DNA from: Ottelia alismoides
Taxonomy: Eukaryota; Streptophyta; Magnoliopsida; Alismatales; Hydrocharitaceae
Direction of reading: 5' to 3'
Assembly: GCA_037367405.1 (NCBI GenBank)
Contig: JAZKJV010010627.1
Coordinates: forward strand, 1-64,000
DNA length: 64,000 nt
In this document: piece by piece, positions 57,081-64,000 of the stretch
How positions within the stretch are numbered: position 1 is the first letter of the stretch
How the letters are laid out: each line of letters begins with the position of its first letter
Notes under the pieces: generated by a model
What the model saw: only the letters and a program-made list of their open reading frames with translations
What the model was told of the DNA's origin: nothing
Database searches by the model: none
Translations under genes and position numbers: made by a program

Positions 57081-57960
57081 ACAATCTTAGAGAGGATATC
57101 GAAACCGTATTTAAAACCATGTTGGAAACAATGTTTAAATCGAGGGTGGATATGACAGGTATACCTGAGAAATTCGGTGGTCAGAACTTTAAGCGTTGGC
57201 AACAACGCATGAAGATCTGGTTAACCACGACATGACTAATCTCTATGCTTGAAACTGATTGTCCTATGGTGGAAAAGGAAAACTCATCACCCGATAGCCA
57301 GAAGACGCAATCTGTGTGGAAGGAACGCGACCGTATATGTCATGGTTGCATCCTATTGGTTCTGTCCAACACGTTGTTTGACGTATATTGTTCGTCCATG
57401 CAGACTACGAAAGGTTTATGGGAAGATTTGGGTCGGAAGTATAATACCAAAGATCTCGGTATTGAGAAATACTCCGTATCCATGTTTTTAAAGTTTTCCA
57501 TGGGCGAAGGGAAGTCCGTTTCTGAACAGGCACATGAGTTTTTACTCCTGTCCCATGGTTTAGACGATATCGAAATGAAACTTTCAGAAAAGTTTCAGTT
57601 CAGGTCATGTGCATAATAGAAAAATTCCATAAGGCTCGGGAAGACTTCGGTATGACCCTGAAACACAAGAAGGGGAAATTTTTTATGGATGACTAGATGG
57701 TGGCAATTACCATAAAGGAGAAACACAGGAAACAAAAACATATGCTTCCTGTCGATATTCAGTCTAAGGTCAATTTCATGACCTCGAAAGGTAAGGAGAA
57801 GAAGGGAAAGGGTAACAACAACAATAAAATGAAACCAAATGGCAAGATCCAGAAAAAGATAAAGAATAAATCCTGCTGGCACTGTAATTAGGTTGGCCAT
57901 TGGAAGAAGGACTGTCCGTCCTTAAAGACTCAACATAAGGTTGCAGACGGGAGTACACAA
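57081..57960 (+). pseudogene. Copia E gag, broken
   Basis: Encodes GIPEKFGGQNFKRWQQRMKI (typical copia gag), then SVWKERDRICHGCILLVLSN and a FLLLSHGLDD stretch. The zinc knuckle SCWHCN-stop-VGHWKKDC keeps CX2C and HX4C spacing but has TAG at 57889-57891. Earlier stops occur at about 57233 and 57614. Confidence 0.8.
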
Positions 57961-58185
57961 GTGAATATGATCACTATGGGACTTGGGGCTAGCGAGGGGT
58001 ATATTTCTGTAAAACATGAACTATACCATATTCATGATCCAAATGAGTGGCTCGTGAATACATGAGCCAATGTAAATATTTATTCTGACAGAACTTTGAT
58101 TTCCTCTTATCAGACCTGTAGTGGTGGAACTGTGAAGATATGGAACAATTCTACAGTCAGGGTGCTAGGATTGGGATAAGTCAAC
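57961..58185 (+). pseudogene. Copia E protease remnant
   Basis: The active-site segment near 58047-58070 reads WLVNT-stop-ANVN where copia proteases have WLVDTGAN-type sequence. Both the catalytic Asp (now Asn) and the Gly (now TGA) are lost. Confidence 0.7.
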
Positions 58186-59330
58186 TTGAGGTTTTCCTCT
58201 GGACGTGTATGGACGTTGCACATAGTGCTGCTTGTTCTAGACATTAAGAAGAATGTTGTATCTGACTCTATCTTAGTTAGAAATGGTTTTGAATTAAACT
58301 TTAAATGTAATAAAGTTGTCATTTTGAGACATGTCATATTTTATGAAAAAGGCTATTTGACATATTTCGATTTGTTGTTTAAAATTAGATGTGATTCGAT
58401 AAACATAGATACAATGAATGTTTTAGATTCGGAATATTCTAACTCTGTATCTCATTTAGTTAATAATCTAAAATCTTGTGATATGTGGCATGTTAGATTG
58501 GGATATGTAAACTTAAATTTAATTAAAAGAATGATGAATTTAGAGTTGATCCCTAAACACACTATTGATAAAACTCAAAAAAATAAAATCTGTGTGCAAG
58601 ATAAGACACCTAGGAAGTCTTTTCAATCCGTCTCTAGATATAGTGAGATCTTGGATCTAGTGCACACGGATATCTGTGAGTTTAATGGTATGTTGACCCA
58701 AGATAATAAGAAATATTTTATCACCTTTATAGATGATGACAGTAAATACTGCTATGTGTATCTTATGAAAACCAAGTGAAGTCTTACATAAATTTCTTAT
58801 ATTTAAGAATGAGGTTGAGACATAAATAGGAAAAGTGCTTAAACGTCTGAAGTCAGATAGAGGAGGTGAATATATCTCTAACTTATTTGATGAACAATGC
58901 AAATCATTTGACATGATTATAAAGTTACGACCCCATATTCACCGCAATCAAATGGGATAACAGAACGGAAAAATAGAACCTTAACTGACATGATCAATAC
59001 TCTCCTATAGAGTTCTGGACTTCCAACCTATATAAGGGGAGAAGCCTTAAATACGCTTGCCATATTCTGAATAGGGTTCCTCCAAGACATATGGAAAAGT
59101 GTCCTTTTGAATGTTGGAAAAATAGGAAATCGAGCTTAAAATATCTCAAAGTGTGAGCCTGACTCACTAAGGTTTTAGTCCCAAAACACAAGAGAAAGAA
59201 GTTTGGTCCTAAAACTGTTGATGCAGTCTTCTTAGGTTACCTGGAAAATAGCTATGCATTAGGTTCTTGATAATTCGATCTGAGATACCAAGCATAGATG
59301 TCTCTTTGAGGATGTCTTCCCTATGAAGAC
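58186..59330 (+). pseudogene. Copia E integrase remnant
   Basis: GAG-pre-integrase (MWHVRLGYVNLNLIKRM, about 58480-58530) is followed by a damaged zinc motif (NKICVQDKTPRKSF; the usual paired cysteines are partly lost) and the catalytic core start LVHTDICEF, FITFIDDDSKYCYVYLMK, then SDRGGEY and PHIHRNQMG-type pieces near 58855-58950. Frames shift after 58778. Confidence 0.75.
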
Positions 59331-60399
59331 TGGGATTCCTCAGAATCTGACCATTGAGAGTGCATCCACATCAGGATCTATTCCAGATCAAGTAGAAAGG
59401 AAAACGAACGTGGGGGTCGAGATTCAACCCGAACCCAATGATCTTTCAGAAGAGATTGAACCAAGGAGGAGTAAAAGACCTCGGATAGCCAAGGATCTGG
59501 GTAGCAACTTTGTTGTCCACTAGATCGAGGGTGATCCACCAAGTTACAAGGAAGCCATGGCTTCATCTGAAGCAAATGGAAGGATGCCATCAAATCTGAG
59601 ATGGACTCTATTATGGCTAATGGAACTTAGGAGTTGGTTGAATTACCCAAAGGGTGCTCTACCATTGGGTGCAAGTGGGTGTTTAAGAGAAAGCTTAGGA
59701 CTGACGGATCAATTGAAAAGTATAAAGCCAGATTAGCTGCCAAAGGCTTTAGGCAAAAGGAAGGTATCGATTATTTTGATACTTATTCCCCTATGATCAA
59801 GATGACCACAATCCAGATGCTCATAGCATTTGGCATATGTATATGATCTCTCTATCCACCAGATGGATGTGAAGACCGTCTTCTTGCATGGCGATCTTGA
59901 GGAAGAGATCTATATGGATCAACCTAATGGACTTGTGACTCCTGGGAATGAGGGAAAAGTTTGCAAACTTGTTAAAACCCTTTACGGATTGAAACAAGTA
60001 CCGAAGCAGTGGCATGAAAATTTTGACAAAACTATTTTGTCATGTGGCTTTAAGGTTCATGAATCCGATAAATGTGTATATTCTAAGGTAAAAGGTGATG
60101 AGTGTATTGTCTTGTGCTTGTATGTTGATGACATCTTGTTGTTTGGATCACATATGAGGATTATTAATGAGACTAAAGCATTCTTAAGTAGCAAGTTTGA
60201 GATGAAGGACATGGATGTTGATGATGTGATTTTGGGTCTCAAACTGACAAGATCAGTTGATGGGATTGTAGTTTCTCAATCTCATTATGTTGAAAAGGTA
60301 CTTGAGAAATTTGGATATTACGACTGCAAAGCTGTAAGCACTCCTTTTAATTCATTCAAAATGTTGTTTAAGAACAAAAGTGGAGTACATGTAGCTTAG
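59331..60399 (+). pseudogene. Copia E reverse transcriptase, largely readable
   Basis: Contains [76 protein letters not shown] and the catalytic CLYVDDILLFG (YVDD at 60121-60132, intact). A frameshift occurs near 59835 and stops are present. The 189-codon part 59830-60399 is the best preserved segment of the element. Confidence 0.85.
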
Positions 60400-61113
60400 C
60401 TAAGGTATTCACAAGTGATAGGAAGTTTCATGTATCTTGCAAATTGCACGAGGCCTGATATTTCATTCTCGGTTGCAAAGCTGAGTAGATACACTAGTTG
60501 TCCAGACCGTACTCACTGGGAGGCTCTGGATCGAGTACTGAAGTACTTGAAGGGAACCATTTCCCTTATTTTGCATTATGGTAGATATCCATTTGTAATT
60601 GAAGGATATAGTGATGCAAGCTAGATAGGGAAAATAGAGGAGTATGGGAGTAATGGTGTTACAGGGTATGTCTTTATCCTTAAAGGCGGTACAGTCTCCT
60701 GGAGGTTTGTGAAGCAGACCATTCTAGCTCGATCCACCTTTGAGGCCGAACTGTGTGCTTTGGACACCACTGGAATTGAGGTTGAATGGCTAAGGGAACT
60801 TTTTTCTGAAATTCCCATGGTAGGTCAGTCAGTTCCTGTGATCTCGGTACATTGTGATAACATGACCACAATTGCCAAGATCAAGAGTTCAAAGTTTAAT
60901 CAGAAAATAAGAAAATACACACAAATCAGATTTAAGACGTTAAGGGATTTGATATCTCGAGAAGTGTTGGCTGTGGATTTTGTTGGATTCAAAGACAACA
61001 CGGCAGATCCGTTAACTAAGGGACTTGATAGATCTTTAGTCCTAAAGTTGAGGCTTGGGATGGGACTGAGACCCATTGGGAGTTCCTCTACAATAGCAAC
61101 CCAACCTATCTGA
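60400..61113 (+). pseudogene. Copia E RNase H
   Basis: Reads MIGSFMYLANCTRPDISFSV, YLKGTISLILHYG, YSDAS followed by TAG, then TILARSTFEAELCALDTTGI (the SS-T-EAE motif), HCDNMTTIAKIKS, and VGFKDNTADPLTKGLDRSLV near its end. Only one stop (about 60622) interrupts it, so it is nearly intact. Confidence 0.85.
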
Positions 61114-61669
61114 GTGGATATCCCACAAATTAGGTTCAATGTGGTAATAATAAGTTGTTTGGAGAACTGGTTAGCACTCTTAGTTTAATGTTAGCACTCT
61201 TAGTTTAATGCTTATGCATGAGTGTTTTATCTCTGAAAGCCTGAGTGCCATTTAAGTTGCAAATTTAGGAAGAACATAGGCTCTGAATGGGTTCAAGCCT
61301 TTGGTCAAGATGTTAGCAGGGTATCTTTGGAGAACGCCACCTATGTGAGTGTTATTGTGGGCCACAGTTAAAGGAAGAGGGTCTTGCCTGAACACACTCA
61401 TAAAACAGGATAAGGATGCATGGCCTTTAAGAGCACCAAACCTGAAGATTGTACCAAGAATAATATTTTGTTATTTCTACCGTATACTTTAACACAAAGG
61501 TCTGAAGTTCAAGACGTAGTTCACTTCGTTCCTGTTAAAGTGAAAGTAGTAAACTCAAGTAGAGGTTCAAACCGGAAGGTACCTTTACTGAAAGCAAAGT
61601 GTGGCAGCCGAAAGATGTCCTTTTAACTCATTTTGAATCTTTTTTTCAAATTGGTGAATTCGTAGGAGA
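61114..61669 (+). other. Copia E sequence between RNase H and 3' LTR
   Basis: Non-coding tail with a perfect 20-bp tandem duplication (TTAGCACTCTTAGTTTAATG at about 61171-61210). It ends 'cgtaggagat', a weak purine tract, before the 3' LTR. Confidence 0.6.
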
Positions 61670-62668
61670 TTGTTGTATTTAGAATTGTAATTAAATTTTT
61701 AATTGAAAGTCTATATAATTACAATTGGAGTTAATTTGATTCTAATTGGAAAACCGAATGGCTTGGAGGGAAAGTTGGGAATTCTCAAATTTGAAACATG
61801 GAAAAGCTTGGTGGAAGTTTAGTACCGTACCTAGTATCTCTAAACTTTTGGTGGGCTTATATATGAGTTTACATCCCAAGCTCTTGTAACAATAGTAGAG
61901 AGGAGGAATGGAGGACCACATACGCGCACACGCGCTCCGCTCTGCTCCGTCTCAGGCTCGCCTCGGGAGAGTCCATTCGAATCTCGATACTTTTGCTGCA
62001 GGTTTCATTTGGCTGGTCGATTAAATTAATCAGATGCATTAATTTAGACTCGATCGAAATGGGAATCTGACTCGATCCAAACGGCTCGTTTTAGCCGCGA
62101 TTTTGGAGTCTAAAGAGACATGCTCGTTGAGGGGTACCGTGCGCTAGGACACGCGAGCTTCTTTTTATACCCCTACTCCGATATCGTTTTTCTTCACTCG
62201 CAAGAAGAAAAACTCTCACTTCATCGTTCTCTATTCTACCACCACATCTGCGACCTGTTCTCCTCGGTTGCAAGTTCCCGGAGGTACTTTCAAGGACGGT
62301 CTCATCGTTGTGCGGGGACGAAGACTGTGTACCGTTGTATCATAGGAGCGGATCGCCAGTACCCTACGCACCGGTATTGTGGGGGCGATATCCTCTCTAA
62401 AGACAGTCCATTTCATGGACGCTTCGGTGATCTCTAACATTATTCTTCTTTTACTTTGTTTGATGTAATTTGTTTATTACTTTACTTTCTTTGGATCACG
62501 TCCTAATTCTTGTTTACATTTGTTTATTCAGGTTTTGTTTGCATTACGTAATCGGATAATGGTTGGGAAATGCATGATTAAAATGGTGTTAATCTGTAAT
62601 GTTTTTTTCAATTCATTTGAATCCGTGTAATTACTATTTAAAATATGCACTGATGATCTTGTTAACAA
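61670..62668 (+). repeat. 3' LTR of copia E
   Basis: The 999-bp LTR starts TGTTGTATTTAG and ends TTGTTAACA, and is followed by the TSD ACAAC. Confidence 0.9.
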
Positions 62669-62889
62669 CAACAACCACACAATTGCATATGTTTGTTTAT
62701 GCATATTTCTGGATAAGAGACATGGTGTGTGCAATAATTTCTATATATTGCATGTGTTTGTTTATGGAAGAGCTTCTATATCTTTAAGATGGCGAGGTCA
62801 ATTTCGGCGTCTCGAACAGACTGTTTTACATATTTCAATGTACTTTATATCGACATACTTGATGAGTTGACAGAGTGTGTGTGTATAGG
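62669..62889. other. Spacer with a short direct repeat
   Basis: 'gcatatgtttgtttatg' and 'gcatgtgtttgtttatg' recur about 65 bp apart (about 62684 and 62750). Nothing else is recognisable. Confidence 0.4.
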
Positions 62890-63220
62890 TGAAAATGGGG
62901 TTGCTCCCTCGCTCCACTTTTCCTATTTTTTTTATTTTTTTTGAAAATTTATCCCGTGAATATTCATCACTATATCCCTATATTATGTCATTCAAATTTC
63001 GTGCGAAATATAGACTCTTACGGCCTCCATCTAGACAATCATTTTTTAGCAGTCGCTGAATTATTGAAATCGACCATGTCTAGATGGAGGCCGTAGAGGT
63101 CTCTGTTTTACACGAAATTTGAATGGAATGATATAGGAATATAATGATGAATATTTACAGAAGAAATTTTCAAAATAAAAATGGGGAAAATGGGGCGGGG
63201 GAAACTAAGTTAGCTCCCCC
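62890..63220. mobile_element. Long-hairpin MITE, unit 1
   Basis: Left and right halves are near reverse complements. For example 'attcaaatttcgtg' and 'acggcctccatctagaca' in the left arm (62992-63039) pair with 'tgtctagatggaggccgt' and 'cacgaaatttgaat' in the right arm (63077-63123), around a loop near 63045-63075. It is the first of three related units. Confidence 0.8.
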
Positions 63221-63254
63221 AAGATGGCAGCTCCATTTAACCCATATATATATC

Positions 63255-63580
63255 TACCTAACTTAGCCCCCCACCCCATTTTTCACATTTTTTTGAAAAA
63301 TAAAATCGTGGAAATTCATCATGATATCTATATATTATGTCATTCAAGTTTCGTGAGAGACAGAGACTCCTACAACCTCCATCTAGACAATCATTTTTTA
63401 ACGGTCGCAGAATTTTTTAAAACGACTCCGTCTGAATCGAGGTCGTAGGAGTCTCTGTTTCGCATGAAGTTTTAACGACATATTATAGGGAATTAATAAT
63501 GAATTTTTACGATTTTATTTTTCAACAAAAATAAAAAATATGTGAAAAATTGGACGAGGGGAACTAACCAGGGGGCATAC
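63255..63580. mobile_element. Long-hairpin MITE, unit 2
   Basis: Shares 'atattatgtcattcaagtttcgtg', 'cctccatctagacaatcattttttaacggtcg' with unit 1 in the same order, and has a complementary right arm ('gaggtcgtaggagtctctgtttcgcatgaa'). An 'acccatatatatat' motif joins it to its neighbours. Confidence 0.8.
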
Positions 63581-63594
63581 ACATTTTACCCATA

Positions 63595-63935
63595 TATATA
63601 TGGGTTAAATGGAGCTGCCCCCTCGGGGAGCTAACTTAGCTCCCCGCCCCTATTTTTTTTGAAAAATACTTCCATGGGAACTCATCACTATGTTCCTATA
63701 TTATGTCATTCAAGTTTCATGCGAAACAGAGACTCATACGGCCTCCATCCGGACAATCATTTTTTAACGGTCGTAGAATAACTGAAATCGACTCTATCTG
63801 AATGGGGGTCATAAGAGTCTCTATTTTGCACGAAATTTGAATGACATAATATATGGATATATTTACGAAAATCCATGGAAGTATTTTAAAAAAATAGGAA
63901 AAATAAGGCGGGGCATACACATTTACCCTATATAT
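63595..63935. mobile_element. Long-hairpin MITE, unit 3
   Basis: Third unit in the same orientation ('cctatattatgtcattcaagtttcatgcg', 'ggcctccatccggacaatcattttttaacggtcg'), with right arm 'cataagagtctctattttgcacgaaatttgaatgacataatat'. It begins with the short palindrome GGGGAGCTAACTTAGCTCCCC (about 63629-63649). Confidence 0.8.
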
Positions 63936-64000
63936 GCTTGGATATTGTTGATAATGATGAAAATGCTAATATGTATCCAACATTCCTCCTTGTCTATACC

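Larger units (their letters stand above)
56072..62668 (+). mobile_element. Complete Ty1/copia retrotransposon E with 5-bp TSD, inactive
   Basis: Direct LTRs at 56072-57080 and 61670-62668 start TGTTG and end GTTAACA. ACAAC flanks the element on both sides (56067-56071 and 62669-62673). Between them, gag, protease, integrase, RT and RNase H follow in copia order on the plus strand. The LTRs differ at many positions and by several indels, so the insertion is old. No tRNA-Met-type PBS is seen after the 5' LTR. It lies upstream of the CSB gene, about 1.2 kb from its leader exon candidate. Confidence 0.9.

Overview
The window reads as nuclear DNA of a flowering plant, more likely a monocot (an inference from the plant-type CSB protein, GC-rich L1 LINEs and Tourist-like MITEs; the species is not identifiable by eye). 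One host gene is clearly present. It is a minus-strand homologue of the SWI2/SNF2 transcription-coupled repair ATPase CSB/ERCC6 (plant CHR8). I place six coding exons: 54127-54038, 38743-38207, 38045-37643, 37326-35846, 11441-10989 and 10904-10225. The gene spans about 44 kb because intron 1 (15.3 kb) and intron 4 (24.4 kb) are filled with nested transposable elements. Every junction I propose is GT-AG and keeps the reading frame. One apparent frameshift lies in the last exon, just before the C-terminal winged-helix segment.

Left flank (1 to about 9.8 kb): a 2.9-kb Ty3/gypsy-type 3' LTR with its polypurine tract, then about 5 kb of AT-rich sequence without genes, an 87-bp tRNA-derived retroposon with target-site duplication (TSD), and a Tourist-like MITE. 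The 3' end of the CSB gene follows.

Intron 4 (11442-35845): a minus-strand copia gag fragment, a 5'-truncated L1 (13.5-16.8 kb) whose tail is perfectly duplicated, and a copia element (17454-29019). That copia is split by a second, non-autonomous LTR element, which itself carries an RTE LINE, and is also interrupted by a hAT-type element. A related copia (30.6-35.7 kb) is interrupted by a second hAT MITE, a SINE and a truncated L1 tail, each bounded by a TSD.

Intron 1 (38744-54037): a long minus-strand L1 (about 46.8-38.9 kb), broken by a complete 2.9-kb non-autonomous LTR retrotransposon with perfect 5-bp TSD, by a TATCG-rich element and by a second SINE. Further right are duplicated L1 3' pieces, a third hAT MITE with perfect 8-bp TSD, and an old two-copy repeat.

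Upstream flank (about 54.9-64 kb): a CSB 5' leader exon candidate, a C-rich minisatellite, a complete but decayed Ty1/copia element (56072-62668) with perfect 5-bp TSD, and a head-to-tail array of three long-hairpin MITEs.

The transposon remnants carry frameshifts, stops or lost catalytic residues, so none looks autonomous. The main interest is the architecture: the nesting order can be read from TSDs, an RTE LINE and SINEs share a 3' tail, and a repair gene keeps its exons through heavy intron invasion.
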